Assembly: GCA_019671135.1 (NCBI GenBank)
Contig: JAHRHY010000043.1
Location: 1-40,462, forward strand
Length of the DNA stretch: 40,462 bases
DNA from: Linnemannia hyalina
Lineage: Eukaryota > Mortierellomycota > Mortierellomycetes > Mortierellales > Mortierellaceae
Direction: 5' to 3'
Both the position numbers and the translations under genes were made by a program. Of this stretch, positions 1 to 10,891 are shown one piece after another. The first letter of the stretch is position 1. Each line of letters opens with the position of its first letter. The notes under the pieces are model-generated. The model was not told the DNA's origin, made no database searches, and saw nothing but the letters and a program-made list of their open reading frames with translations.

Positions 1-1
1 T

Positions 2-2918
2 CCAAGTCAGGAAAAAACAAAACAATATATCAAAGAAAAAGAAACCTTCCTCAAGGCTATTGAAGGTGTACTAAAGGAGAATAAACAAGTTCCCGTCACC
101 AGTCATTGTCCCGTTCCGGAAATGAAGGTATTTCTTCCTGTACCTGAAGGCACTGTGCTTTTTAGACGACCGCGTCCATTTGCAGAAAAACAAATTCCTA
201 TTTTCGATGAAGCAATCAGGAAATGGAAGAATGACGATGTAATCAAACTAGCCCCTGTAGGCAACGTCCATAACAATTCATTAACGCTAGCAGCAAAGAA
301 AGATGCAGAAGGAAACAAAACACTATGGCGTGTGTGTCTTGATCCAAGACCCTTAAACAAACACCTACCAGACGACAATTATCCATTGCCACTTATACCA
401 GATATTCTCAACCGCCTATCAGGCAACGCTGTGTACACCACGATCGATCTCACACAAGCATACCACAGACTACCAATCCACGAAGAGGACCAACCTCTCA
501 CGGCATTCATGCATAAGGGTACTCAATACATGTTCAAAAAAGCACCATTTGGTTTGAAGCCTCTGTCGAGTCTATTTCAGCGTGGAATGAACCGGATCCT
601 CGGTGATCTACCGTTTGTATGCAACTTTATTGATGACATCGTTATATTTTCACGTTCGAGAAAAGAGCACGCTGAACACGTAAAGATTGTAATTAAACGT
701 CTCAACGAGGCAAAATTAATTATCAACCGCGATAAATGCAACTTCTTCAGCACACAGATCTCACTCCTTGGATTCCTTGTGGGTCTCCATGGCAAGAGTG
801 TTGACACCAAGAAGCTTGTGAACATGCACAAGGTGGAATATGCCACTTGCGCCAAACAAATCCAATCTTACCTCGGAACGTGTAATTTTTTCCGTGAATA
901 TGTTCCAAACTTCAGTACGGTCGCAGCACCTCTAGATGCACTTCGCAGTCGAACCGACTCTTTCGTAATGAATGATGAGCAGAAGCGCGCCTTTGATGCA
1001 CTACGAAATATCTTGCTCATAGCCCCTGTCTTGTCCTTCCCAGACTTCAGTCAACCTTTCTATGTAGCCACCGATGCTTCTAACGTCGGGATTGGCGCTG
1101 TACTCTATCAACTTCCAAAGGGTCCAAAGTACCCAGACACTATCATATATATCATTCATGTCGCGATCTTTGCAAGATCGTGAACGCAGATATTCAGCAA
1201 CGCATAGAGAATTGTTAGCGATTGTCTTTGCACTCAATCGTTTTCACTACTACCTCTGGGGAAGACACTTTGACTTATATACCGATCATCGTTCACTTGT
1301 ATACATCCATACTCAACCTGAGCTCAACTCAATGCTCACCAACTGGCAAGAAACAATCTTAAACTATACTTTCACGGTGCACTATCGCCCAGGCATTCTT
1401 AACGTATTACCCGATGCCCTATCACGCCTATATCCAATTGAAATCACAAATAAAAATACAGCTAAAGCTGATCAAAAGAAAATTATTTCCTACATGCATC
1501 TAATCCAAGATAAAGAAACTGAACGCAAAGAAGTAGATCCAGTTAAAAGAAACAATATATTGTTTACAACCCATGCAATGGGACATATTGGAGCAAACGC
1601 AATGGTCAATTCTATTCATGAACAAGGACTTACTTGGCCTCATCTGTCACAAGAATGTGTCGATTTTATCAAACGATGCCGAGAATGTCAACGATTCAAT
1701 ATTGCACGAAAAGGATACCATCCTATGAAAGCCATCAATGCTCAACTTCCAGGAGAACACATAGCCATTGATCTGGCAGGTCCGCTTCCGTTGACAAAGA
1801 ACAAAAACGTCCGACTACTTGTAGTTGTTGATGTTTGTACGCGATTTGTTTTCTTGCGCGCCTTGCCAAACAAAAAAGGTCTAACTGTAGCCACTGCGCT
1901 ATGGGAATTATTCTGTTTGATCGGCTTTCCTAAAATACTTCAATCTGACAATGGTGGAGAATTCGTCAATACAATTACAAAACTTTTGACCACAAAAATG
2001 TGCATCGACCATCGTCTTATTACCCCTTACCACCCTCGCGGCAATGGTGTGGCCGAAAACCATGTCAAAACAGCCGTACAAATGATCAGAAAACAAGTTC
2101 TCGAGGAGGGGCATATGTGGGACGAACACCTTCCTTTCATTCAATTATCGATGAACACACGCATTGTATCACTACACAACTCATCTCCATTTTCACTCTT
2201 CTTTGCACGTCAAAACAACGGTTTCAGCCACTTCTGTGATGAGAAAAACAATCCATTAACACAAGATAAACTTCTTGAACGACTTGAGTACATGACCAAA
2301 ACAGTCTTTCCAGCAATCAAAGAAAATACAGAGAACACTCAAAAGAGAATGATAGAGAGGTTCAATCGTACAGTATTACTCAACGAGTTCCCCGATGGAG
2401 CCAAAGTGATGACACTTGATCCAATTCTCGGCGAAAAATTATCACCAAGATATGAAGGACCATACACAGTAGTCAACCGCAACGCGGGTGGCGCATATAT
2501 CCTTAAAGATGGAACTGGCGCTATTTTAGAAAGATCATACGCACCATCTCAACTCAAACTGGTCCTTGACGACGCCGATGAATCAGACACCTATGAGGTG
2601 GAAAAAGTGGTAGCACATAGGCAACATACACATGACAGTACGAAGAAAGAATATTTCGTCAAATGGAAAAACTATTCCAACAAGCTCAACACCTGGGAAC
2701 CAGAAGAGAACTTTGTTGAACGATCTTCTCTTACTTCCTACTGGAAAGATAAAGAAAACATTAATGAACAGCCAAATCCTCTGATAACAGCCGATTCCCC
2801 TGCAGATTCTGATGATGAACAAGAAGAACAACAAGACGAAGAACAACATGAAGAAGAAGAATCATTATTGCCGCCAAGGCGTAAACGCAGGCGGACCCGC
2901 AATCGAAGTAAGACATAA
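2..2918 (+). pseudogene. Ty3/Gypsy pol polyprotein (RT-RNase H-integrase-chromodomain), frameshifted and cut by the window start
   Basis: This encodes the replication enzymes of an LTR retrotransposon. The frame is open from base 2, so the 5' part lies outside the window. Reverse transcriptase is recognisable by the 'TTIDLTQAYHRL' block and the catalytic 'FIDDIVIFS' (normally YIDD or YVDD). RNase H follows with 'ATDASNVGIG'. Around 1145-1165, in an AT-alternating stretch, the frame shifts by +1. The second frame (from within 1074 on) continues RNase H ('RRYSATHRELLAIVFAL'), then an integrase zinc finger (H-H-C-C, 'CRECQ'), the DDE core ('IDLAGP', 'LQSDNGGEF', 'GVAENHVK') and a chromodomain ('YFVKWKNYSNKLNTWEPE'). 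The end is an acidic then Arg/Lys-rich tail. The order RT-RH-IN with a chromodomain is that of Ty3/Gypsy chromoviruses. A programmed shift inside RNase H would be odd, so I call it a mutation. Confidence 0.93.
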
Positions 2919-2973
2919 ATTATGTCCATCCACTACATGCCTTTGAAATCCAAGAACTCATAATTCGTTCTTC

Positions 2974-3118
2974 AAAGGGAGAGGAAAGCTGTCGCATTTT
3001 CGTGACTGTACATTATCAAGAAGCGTACTCAGTGAGATAATTAAGGGCAGTGTCCCTTAGTATTTAAACCCTAGACTTAGTAATAAACGAACCCCCATCT
3101 TCTTTCTCACTTACTCCA
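2974..3118 (+). mobile_element. Polypurine tract and 3' LTR of the Ty3/Gypsy element
   Basis: Fifty-odd bases after the pol stop, a purine run (2974-2988, 'aaagggagaggaaag') ends just before 'TGTCGCATTT' at 2990. This is the usual layout of a polypurine tract followed by an LTR that begins TG. Inside are a TATA-like 'tatttaaac' (about 3061) and 'aataaa' (about 3082), the promoter and poly(A) elements expected in an LTR. The right end is uncertain: 'actcca' near 3118 would close it with CA, but no second LTR copy is in the window to confirm it. Confidence 0.6.
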
Positions 3119-3709
3119 AGGTACGCTATATTTTTCATTCAGTTTATGTGTGGTAGATTGCAGCTGCTTAGTACACTGATATAAAGAATTGCAATAAAAG
3201 ATGGTTGTATAGGTATGGATGGTTGTATAGATATGGATAATTGTTGGTTGGTTACTAGATAAAGATTAAGCAAGAGGGAAGTGGACTCCTTTATTTATAC
3301 TAATTCAGGAACACTGCCACAATGGACAGTAATAGCGCTTGCTTATTAGCACTGCTTGGCGCTTAGTAACAAAAGAGTTTTAAAAAGGCATCTAAGTGGT
3401 TAATAATGTAGTGTTCCTCGTATGACGTAGATCTTGCTTATTAAGACTGCTTGGCATTAAAGACGGGGTTTAAAAATGGTTAAGAATGTAGTATTATTTT
3501 ATGACGTAGGTTTGTACATGTGTTTATCCTCTTTGTTAAATAAAAAGGAATGCTGTAGAATAGCATAGAATAGCATCCGATCTACTACAATAATACCATG
3601 GCTTTTTAATAGATACCGGTGCATATTAGCGTCTTGGCAGTTAATACCGTATCTTAAAGCTGACTAAATAGGCCATGTATGTCTATTCTTTTAAAAACCT
3701 GCAATAAGT
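3119..3709. other. Non-coding AT-rich stretch with a degenerate tandem duplication
   Basis: I see no gene here. Two neighbouring segments (about 3337-3430 and 3431-3509) are diverged copies of one 80-95 bp unit. Each has 'cttgctta', 'gactgcttgg' or 'cactgcttgg', a TTTAAAAA tract, 'ggttaa.aatgtagt' and ends in 'atgacgtag'. The stretch lies directly 3' of the DDE transposase gene on the minus strand. It may be the outer part of that element, but no terminal inverted repeat is visible. Confidence 0.4.
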
Positions 3710-5491
3710 CTACAGATTACCATTAACATCCATTTGTCGATTCGTACTTCTAAGCTCAATGGAAAGGCCGGGTTGCATTATTACTGCTTGATCCATTGGT
3801 GTGTCCTCATCAACATTAACATCACCATGAAGTTTAATACCAAGAAATTTGCTCTGGAGTTCTGCCATGGTATTTCCATCCTCCACTAGGCGGCCCCTTC
3901 ATGTGCAGAGGATATAAAAAGGCATATAAAAAATATCCAAAGTCCAAGGAACGGAGTGTTGACTTCCATAACTGGCATATCTCTTCATAGTGGGCAACAG
4001 AACACAGAATAAAATAGCAATAGACAGCACAAGAATTTTTAAAATGTAATCTCTCCCCTGTATTTCACGACAAAGATACAGTTGGGAATACAAGTGCTTT
4101 AGATGATCACATACAAGAACTACTCTGTCGAATCTTGCAGTGAGGGTTACAGGTTAATAGTAGATGGACATATTCAAGAGTTTGGTGTGCGAAAAATAAG
4201 AAGACTTTGTTGTTTGGAGAATAGGTTGGTGTTTAGTAGGATAGTTAAACAAAAAATGCTACAATGGTTGTCTTATATGCTTGGTATCATATATACATTC
4301 TCCTCTAATGGACGCGGTGGATATCGTCAAGATCTGCAGAGATGTAACAAACACCATATGATAATTTGGACTTGAAAGGCCTCCTAGCGCACCAACATCA
4401 ACATATCCCATTGGTTGCTCAACGTCGTTCTCTGTCGTCGGATACTCGAAGCCTTCGCGAAGCCAAGCTGTATGAATTGGTTCTGCAGAAATCTTCAACA
4501 AAGCAACCATCTTTTTCATGTTTAAGAGTAATAAAGATAACTTCAACTGCAAATTATATGTTTGTTTCTTATCCACCAACACAGGAGTACGGTTGTTGTG
4601 TTTCTCAAATGTGGAACCAAGGTCTGCAAACAGAGATTCCATCTGCGAGCGGAAACTACCAAAGGTGGTATTGTATAACGCTTCTTCCTGTGTAAGTTCC
4701 TTGTTCTTCTGTTTACGGTATGGATGAGCGAAATTTTGGACTCTAAGAATATCAGACTCATCTATAAGCCTCCTTAAGAACTGTGGATACCCTCTATCGA
4801 GAGCAATGCAATCCATCTCATGCACTCTCTTGTCCAACTTCATCGTTAGCAGCATTGTTCCATCAGCATTGTTCTTGCAAGATGCAGATTTGGAGACAAA
4901 TAAAGCCATGCCATTACAATCCATTGCTACCTGTGTGCGTAATCCTGACTTTTTCAGCTTGTAAGAGTACATATCAGCACTACTCTCACCTTTGTATATT
5001 GCTCTTGTATCATGACCATCAAGATGCAATGTAACATGCTTAAATAATGGAGGATTCTTTTCCTTTGCAGACAAAAGGCGTATTTTAATTGTGGAGAACA
5101 TTGTTGCAATACAGTTGGTGATGTACTTGTTGTGCAAAGTATATTCTTTCTTATAAAACACAGAGTGCATTGCATGAAAACTACTTTTTGGCATGTGTGG
5201 TTCCATTGCTTCCATAGACAGTCCTTTGACAAGATGATAGAGCATTAAAAGACCTTTCTCCACTTCTTTGTATGGACCAGGATACTTAACCTTTGGCCAG
5301 ATGTCAACAAGAAAGAAGTACACTGGAATAGGACCAAGGCGTCGATTTAGGGTTTCTTTTATTTCTGGCATATACCCAATTTCCTTGCTTACAGTACGAT
5401 GATTATTACGTGGTGTAATTGTTGGCCATCCAGCGTTGAGGAAAGTCCAATGGTCATCAAGCAGTTGTTGGAAGTGTTTTGTTAGATCCAT
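3710..5491 (-). pseudogene. IS5/Harbinger-like DDE transposase, copy C, split by a 495-bp MITE
   Basis: This is homologous along its length to the transposases of elements A and B in this window. The start at 5491 ('MDLTKHFQQLLDDHWTFL') aligns with the start of copy A. The catalytic pattern is present: 'HLDGHD', 'ALDRGY' and 'GSFRSQMESLFADLG', as in DDE_Tnp_4 (IS5/PIF-Harbinger) enzymes. After 'GYVDVGAL' the frame runs into the MITE at 3890-4384. The remaining C-terminal residues ('MAELQSKFLGIKLHG') resume on the far side and end with TAG at 3710-3712. They match the C-terminus of copy B ('LQRMQEKFVGID'). The MITE is flanked by perfect 'tag' duplications, so insertion is certain and the gene was otherwise open. 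T4-6A4-6 motifs flank it, at 3689-3697 and 5540-5550. No Rep-like partner gene remains beside it. Confidence 0.88.
3890..4384 (-). mobile_element. 495-bp MITE, copy 1
   Basis: The ends are 'GCGGCCCCTTCATGTG' and 'TTGAAAGGCCTCC', an imperfect terminal inverted repeat (GCGGCCCCTTCA against GGAGGCCTTTCAA). Flanks are a perfect 3-bp duplication, 'tag' at 3887-3889 and 4385-4387. There is no coding capacity for a transposase. It interrupts transposase gene copy C. Short open frames inside are repeated in every copy and are not treated as genes. A 3-bp duplication is typical of PIF/Harbinger-type DDE enzymes, so a transposase like those in this window could mobilise it (inference). Its ends, however, do not match those of element A. 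Confidence 0.92.
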
Positions 5492-5652
5492 AATAATATT
5501 TATGTATTGGATTGTCATGACGTTAACCAACAATAACAATTTTTTAAAAAGGCTTATACTTAACTGCATACACAACAGCATGTAGGATGGTATCTATCAT
5601 ATAGCAAGCACATAGTTGAGAATACAAATATATTTTTATATTTTATTCGGTA
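5492..5652 (-). promoter_or_regulatory. Upstream region of transposase copy C
   Basis: The 160 bp between the transposase start and the next MITE holds a T6A5 tract at 5540-5550, about 50 bp upstream of the ATG. This is the spacing at which the same motif stands upstream of transposase A. Farther out is only AT-rich sequence ('tatttttatattttatt'). The region is cut by MITE copy 2, so any terminal repeat of this element is gone. Confidence 0.4.
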
Positions 5653-6147
5653 GCGGCCCCTTCATGTGCAGAGGATATAAAAAGGCATATAAAAAATATC
5701 CAAAGCCCAAGGAACGGAGTGTTTACTTCCATAACTGACATATCTCTTCATAGTGGGCAACAGAACACAGAATAAAATAGCAATAGATAGCACATGTTTT
5801 TTTAAAATGTAATCTCTCCCCTGTATTTCGCCCCAAAGATACAGTTGAGAGTACAAGTGCTTTAGATGATGACATACAAGAACTACTCTGGCGAATCTTG
5901 CAGTGAGGGTTACAGGTTAATAGTAGATGGACATATTCAAGAGTGTGGTGTGCGAAAAATAAGAAGACTTTGTTGTTTGGAGAATAGGTTGGTGTTTAGT
6001 AGGATAGTTGAACAAAAAATGTTACAATGGTTGTCTTATATGCTTGGTATCATATATACATTCTCATCCCATAGTCGCTATGGATATTGTCGAGATCTAC
6101 AGAGATGTAACAAACACCATATGATAACTTGGACCTGAAAGGCCTCC
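5653..6147 (-). mobile_element. 495-bp MITE, copy 2
   Basis: Same length and ends as copy 1. The flanking triplets differ ('gta' on the left, 'cta' on the right). The left neighbour is the upstream region of transposase copy C, and the right neighbour is the middle of a Ty3/Gypsy integrase C-terminus. Differing triplets plus unrelated flanks suggest a recombination junction rather than a simple insertion. Confidence 0.9.
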
Positions 6148-6957
6148 CTACATCCTGTCTTTCATGTAAACTTACTTGAGCGTGCGCATCCAGATACGAT
6201 CCCCGGTCGAGCCCCAAAACGACCTCCTCCGCTTGTCGTCTCCGGAGATGAGGAGTACGAGGTTGAGGCCATTTTGGATTTACGGATCAGGCGCAACAAC
6301 CATGAATACTATATACATTGGAGAGGCTACCCCGTATCCGAACGAGCCTGGGAACCGGCCGCCTGTGTCAAGAATTCCCCGGACCTTGGAGGCCTTTCAA
6401 GTCCAAATTATCATATGGTGTTTGTTACATCTCTGCAGATCTTGACGATATCCACCGCGTCCATTAGAGGAGAATGTATATATGATACCAAGCATATAAG
6501 ACAACCATTGTAACATTTTTGTTTAACTATCCTACTAAACACCAACCTATTCTCCAAACAACAAAGTCTTCTTATTTTTCGCACACCAAACTCTTGAATA
6601 TGTCCATCTACTATTAAACCTGTAACCCTCACTGCAAGATTCGACAGAGTAGTTCTTGTATGTGATCATCTAAAGCACTTGTATTCCCAACTGTATCTTT
6701 GTCGTGAAATACAGGGGAGAGATTACATTTTAAAAATTCTTGTGCTGTCTATTGCTATTTTATTCTGTGTTCTGTTGCCCACTATGAAGAGATATGCCAG
6801 TTATGGAAGTCAACACTCCGTTCCTTGGACTTTGGATATTTTTATATGCCTTTTTTATATCCTCTGCACATGAAGGGGCCGCCTTGTTCGCGAGTTCCAT
6901 CTGCAACACCCTCACAAACCCAGCCAAAGGCCACTTGGAACTCGGCCCTAGAGGGGG
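6148..6957 (+). pseudogene. 3' end of a Ty3/Gypsy polyprotein (chromodomain), split by MITE copy 3
   Basis: Directly after MITE copy 2 the frame reads 'HPVFHVNLL', the conserved block near the end of chromovirus integrases. A chromodomain follows ('EEYEVEAILDLR', 'YYIHWRGYP', 'ERAWEPA'). After 'KNSPDL' at 6387 the frame is broken by MITE copy 3. Past the MITE it continues in phase with 'VREFHLQHPHKPSQR' to a TAG at about 6946-6948. The bases 'agagggggagg' then form the polypurine tract. The upstream part of the polyprotein is missing. Confidence 0.87.
6388..6882 (+). mobile_element. 495-bp MITE, copy 3
   Basis: This copy is in the opposite orientation to copies 1 and 2 ('GGAGGCC...GGCCGC' on the plus strand). 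It is flanked by perfect 'ctt' duplications (6385-6387, 6883-6885). Removing the element and one triplet restores the Ty3/Gypsy reading frame, so this is a clean insertion. Internally it is almost identical to copy 1 (shared 'gacgatatccaccgcgtcc'), so 1 and 3 are probably recent siblings. Confidence 0.92.
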
Positions 6958-6961
6958 AGGT

Positions 6962-7156
6962 TGTCACGAGACAAGAGCTTGCTCTTGTAACTTCGCCCTA
7001 ACAAATATAAAAGGGCCTTAGATAGTAAATCTATAGCTCTTTACTTGGTATCGCTAATAACATACGCCTTAACCTATTCATCATACTCATTTCCTAGCCC
7101 TTGATCAAGGTTATCTTTATCTACTTCATTCTATTGCTTGGTCTGCTTTCTTGACA
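6962..7156 (+). mobile_element. 3' LTR of the MITE-interrupted Ty3/Gypsy element
   Basis: The LTR begins 'TGTCACGAGAC' immediately after the purine tract. It contains a TATA-like 'aaatataaaaggg' near 7005 followed by pyrimidine-rich sequence, and probably ends near 'cttgaca' (7156). Beyond that point an unrelated integrase fragment begins on the other strand. The exact right end is inferred from TG...CA only. Confidence 0.6.
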
Positions 7157-7331
7157 GGTGTGGATATTGAGTTGCATCTCCGCATAGAGGTTCTTTAGGG
7201 CCTGGATGCGTTCCTGGGCCGGGACATTATCCTTTGAGACTCTTGGGATGGTGATGGTGAATTTCGGATGGTAACCGAGGTTGGCAAAGAATGGTGTTGT
7301 TTTTGTTGTTGAGTGTGTTGCATTGTTGTAT
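7157..7331 (-). pseudogene. Ty3/Gypsy integrase fragment
   Basis: The minus strand reads '..SYNNATHSTTKTTPFFANLG' and 'YHPKFTITIPR', the block that follows the catalytic Glu in Ty3/Gypsy integrases (usually YNNSxHSSTGxSPFFANYG). It then reads 'LKNLYAEMQLNI'. The fragment is about 58 residues. It is cut on one side by a partial MITE (7332) and on the other by the LTR of another element. It is a remnant with no function of its own. Confidence 0.8.
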
Positions 7332-7632
7332 GAAGGCCTTTCAAGTCCAAATTGTAATATAGTATATGTTACATCTCTGCTGACCTTGACAATATCTACA
7401 GCGACCATTAAAGGAGAGTGTATATATAATATCCACCATGTAAAACAACCACTGTAACATCCCTTGCATAACTATCCTGCTAAACACCAACCTATTCTCC
7501 AAACAACAGTCTTCTTATTTTTTGCACACCAATCTCTTGAATGTGTCCAACTACTATTAAACTGTAACCCTCACTGTGAGATTAAGGATAGTACTTCTTG
7601 TATGTGATCATCTAAAGCACTTGTATCCTCAT
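7332..7632 (+). mobile_element. Partial MITE of the 495-bp family, diverged subfamily (copy 9)
   Basis: It starts 'gaaggcctttcaagtcc', a slightly altered MITE end, and follows the MITE consensus to about 'agcacttgtat'. The last 190 bp or so are missing. Its interior ('atataatatccaccatgtaaaac') is closest to the other truncated copy at 28492-28858. Those two therefore form an older or separate subfamily from copies 1-3 and 5-7. Confidence 0.8.
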
Positions 7633-7671
7633 GCAACTTTAAGAGGAGTGGAAGTAAGAGATGTAAATGTA

Positions 7672-8770
7672 AAGTGCTCCAATCAATTGATCAACCAAAA
7701 CGCGATTTTGACCCTTTTTTTGAAATGCTCATTCATCAATGTTCCGACCGGCCCTCAGATTCCTGTGATTCATTCTCTTGATTCGTAACTTCATTCATCG
7801 CCACTTGCCTTTTTTTGCATGGACCGACATCGGATCATCGCTAGAATTGAAATGCCGATGTTGGTTGATCAGTTAATTGATTAATTGCATCATTATTTTC
7901 TTTTCAAAGTGCGGAGGTCTTTTTATGTTCTATCTACCTTCAGACTTCAATGACGTACTTCTACAATCCTATATGACCTTCTATCAAAGTTTGTAGCTCC
8001 TACCCAAAGTCTTTTGTGTATGACCTATATGCATGACGTTACATGGGTTCAGCACGTGTTTAGCTATTTTTTTAATACCACAAGCTCAATACACTTTCTA
8101 CAGATAAATTGAAAGCAGTTCAATACAGAGGACATGGTGTGCGACCTAGGAAATAGGAAACTTGCGGGACTTTTATTCATTTATAGAAGATATCGTAAAA
8201 GTAAATTTTATTACACGGCTCTAGCACGATTTCACACATTGTGATGATATTACACTCTATTGAGAACGACTGGTTTCGCGCATTAAAGATTTTAAGATTC
8301 CACCTAATGTTCTTTGTATGTAACTGCTTTCAATTTATCTGTAGAAAGTGTATTGAGCTTGTGGTATTAAAAAAATAGCTAAACACGTGCTAAACCCATG
8401 TAACGTCATGCATATAGGTCATACACAAAAGACTTTGGGTAGGAGCTACAAACTTTGATAGAAGGTCATATAGGATTGTAGAAGTACGTCATTGAAGTCT
8501 GAAGGTAGATAGAACATAAAAAGACCTCCGCACTTTGAAAAGAAAATAATGATGCAATTAATCAATTAACTGATCAACCAACATCGGCATTTCAATTCTA
8601 GCGATGATCCGATGTCGGTCCATGCAAAAAAAGGCAAGTGGCGATGAATGAAGTTACGAATCAAGAGAATGAATCACAGGAATCTGAGGGCCGGTCGGAA
8701 CATTGATGAATGAGCATTTCAAAAAAAGGGTCAAAATCGCGTTTTGGTTGATCAATTGATTGGAGCACTT
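7672..8770. mobile_element. Foldback element with two 449-bp arms
   Basis: The arms 7672-8120 and 8322-8770 are near-perfect inverted complements around a 201-bp centre. I noticed only isolated differences, such as 'gttcagcacgtg' against 'gtttagcacgtg'. Flanks are TA on both sides (7670-7671 and 8771-8772), a Tc1/mariner-type duplication. The outer bases 'AAGTGCTC' and the following 'gatcaaccaaaacgcg' also occur at the ends of the Tc1 element at 10892-12509. This is probably a non-autonomous relative moved by that transposase (inference). No open frame codes for a recognisable protein. Confidence 0.9.
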
Positions 8771-8830
8771 TATTATGGTAGTGTGTGTCTATTTATCTAA
8801 AGCTACTCTGATCGAAAGTTCAACTGTTGC

Positions 8831-10047
8831 ACCTTCCCCTTTTAAAAAACGATCCCCTGGTCCTTTTTGAACGCGTCAACTAGGTCGCGGCAGTTCTCCA
8901 GGTTGGCGACGGGCTCCCACGTTTGGTCCTCCTGTCCGTACCCTTTCCATGATACAAGGAACTGGTGTTGCCGTCGGTACTTCCTGTAACGCGAAATGTA
9001 CTCGACCTCGTATTCTTCATTGCCCTCGATGACAACTGGTGGTGGTGGTGCTGATGTTCGGTGGCCAAATGCAAGTGGTGACTCAATGTGATGGCGGAAG
9101 AGGTCGACGTGGAAGATATTGTGGATGTTGTAGAAGGGCGGTAGGTCGACTAGAAAAGTGACTGGTGATCGCTGCTCCAGCAATGTGAAGGGTCCGATGA
9201 AGCGAGGCTTGAGTTTATCCGAGCTGAGTCCACTGTCGGCTGGCATGGTGATGTTCTCTGCACTAAGGAGGATCCTGTCGCCGACCTTGTAGTCGTGGTC
9301 GCGTCTTCTCTTGTCCGCCTGTTCCTTCTGATGATCCTGGGCTCGTTGTAGTGCGTCCTGTGCGAAAAGTAATGCTGTCGACTGTTGATCAAGATAGTCG
9401 TGAACGCTGGGTACGTTGCTGTCGGTGTGGGAGAGGAGACTGGCGGGGATGCGAGGATGTTGGCCGGTGTTGAGGAAAAAAGGTAAATAGCCGGTCGAGT
9501 GGTTGATGGAGTTATTATATGCAAATTCCGCGGCTGGAAGGAGGGTATCCCAGTTGGTCAGTTTTTCGTCGACGAAAGCGCGTAGCATAACTCCTAGTGT
9601 CTTGTTCATAACCTCCGTCTGTCCGTCCATTTGTGGGTGATAGGCTGTTGACATTGCAAGTTTGACATCCATGAGTCGATGAAGTTCCTGCCAAAAGTGA
9701 CTGGTGAATTTGCTGTCGCGATCCGAGACGATTGTCGTTGGCATTCTATGATGGCGGAAGATATTGTCGAAAACCTGGCGAGCAACGTCGGTGGCGGTAG
9801 CGGTGGTGGTGCTGGGAACGAAGTGGACATGCTTCGATAATTTATCGACAAAGACGGTAATGGCATCATGGTTGCGGGGCGTCTTGGGTAGGTGGGTCAT
9901 AAAGTCCATGGTCACAACCTCCCAGCGACTGGCGGGGATGGGGAGAGGTTGGAGGAGTCCTGCAGGTCGCTCCTGACTTGGCTTATTGCGTTGACACTTC
10001 TCGCATGAGTCGACGTAGAGTTGAGTCTCCTTGGCCATGTTGGGCAG
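8831..10047 (-). pseudogene. Ty3/Gypsy integrase-chromodomain, C-terminal part, with polypurine tract
   Basis: Reading on the minus strand from 10047, 'PNMAKETQLYVDSCEKCQRNK' contains the CxxC of the integrase zinc finger. The catalytic core follows with 'TMDFMTHLP', 'IVSDRDSKF' and 'GQTEVMNKTL', then 'AEFAYNNSINHSTG'. The C-terminal part has 'FHVDLFRHH' and a chromodomain ('EEYEVEYISRY', 'FLVSWKGYGQEDQTWEP'). It stops after 'DQGIVF' at about 8842. A purine tract ('aaaaggggaagg') lies just beyond, then 'tgcaacag', likely the start of an LTR that the foldback element truncates. The N-terminal part was separated by insertion of another LTR element at 10048. The catalytic residues are present, but the protein is incomplete. 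Confidence 0.9.
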
Positions 10048-10258
10048 TGTTGTAGCAAGGGGGAGCTATGATAATAAAGTAGTGAGGGAAAAGTGTAGAA
10101 AAGGATGTGTTCAGGAGGTGAGCGGGACAGAAACGTATCCTCTTTATTTTGGAATCTGTCTATCTTAAATAACCCTCTTAGCACGTGAGTAAACATGCAC
10201 CTACTGCGACTAGCAGATGCTAAACATCTCACACATGTTGTGCACGTACACAACATCA
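10048..10258 (-). mobile_element. 3' LTR (211 bp) of a Ty3/Gypsy element nested in the previous one
   Basis: On the minus strand the LTR runs from 'TGATGTTG' (10258) to 'CTACAACA' (10048), with a TATA-like 'ttatttaag' and 'aataaag' inside. A purine stretch ('ggagagggag') stands directly before it. The next bases are the interrupted integrase of the neighbouring element, so this is a nested insertion in the same orientation. The other LTR is not in the window. Confidence 0.7.
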
Positions 10259-10333
10259 CTCCCTCTCCCGGAGGATGGAGAGTATTCACGGCTACAATTA
10301 TGCTCACTTGACTCGAGAGTAGGCTGCTCACAG

Positions 10334-10888
10334 TCACAGCTTGCTTAGGCATTTAACACTTCCGCCTCGTTGACGTTCAGACCTCCGCAATGGATAAACC
10401 TGAGCACCTTTGCCGGCACCCTTGTTGTCACCTAGCAACCTGGACGATGATTTAGGCTTAAACCCAGAACGTTCATTGGACTCATTAATACCACGCCGTC
10501 TACGGTATTTATCAATGATATCAGTCTCAATGAAATCCGTAAAGGGGACCCAGCTATCATATTCAGGCGAATAGCCTTTCCATCTGACTAGATACTCCAT
10601 CTCATTCTCCTTCCCCTTAATGGGTCGGTGATTCAATATCTGCTGGATCTCAAAGATATTGGTGTCATCTTCAACTGAGTTACGTTGAACCAATTTCATC
10701 CGAGATGGGGCACAGTCAGCTTCGATCAACTGTCCAGTAAGGTCTTCCAGGGTATAAGAGCCACCCTTTGTACGACGTACAACTTTGTAAGGACCATCCC
10801 AATGAGACAAAAAAGCACCTGAGAGTCTTGGATCTCTAACATAAACATAGGATCCATCAGGAAATGGATTTTCCTTGACACCTTTAAT
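10334..10888 (-). pseudogene. C-terminal end of the nested Ty3/Gypsy polyprotein
   Basis: The minus strand frame reads 'NPFPDGSYVYVRDPRLSGAF', 'WDGPYKVVRRTKGGSYTLED', then a chromodomain ('MEYLVRWKGYSPEYDSWVPF') and an Arg/Lys-rich tail ending at 10334. This matches the segment after the integrase core in Ty3/Gypsy elements. The rest of the polyprotein is missing because the Tc1/mariner element begins at 10892. Its 3' LTR follows at 10258-10048. Confidence 0.87.
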
Positions 10889-10891
10889 ATA

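Noticed and set aside
1140..1190. Programmed frameshift in the first Ty3/Gypsy pol
   Set aside because: It lies inside RNase H, where no programmed shift is expected, at an AT-alternating tract prone to slippage or sequencing error.
3899..4375. Open frames of 64-90 codons repeated in every 495-bp MITE copy ('MYSQLYL', 'MITYKNYS')
   Set aside because: They overlap on both strands, carry different disruptions in different copies, and belong to a short non-autonomous element. No protein-level conservation beyond DNA identity is visible.
9912..10352. A 146-codon minus-strand frame spanning an LTR
   Set aside because: It crosses the LTR boundary and host integrase in another frame; its composition is non-protein-like and it is explained by the LTR and the integrase frame.
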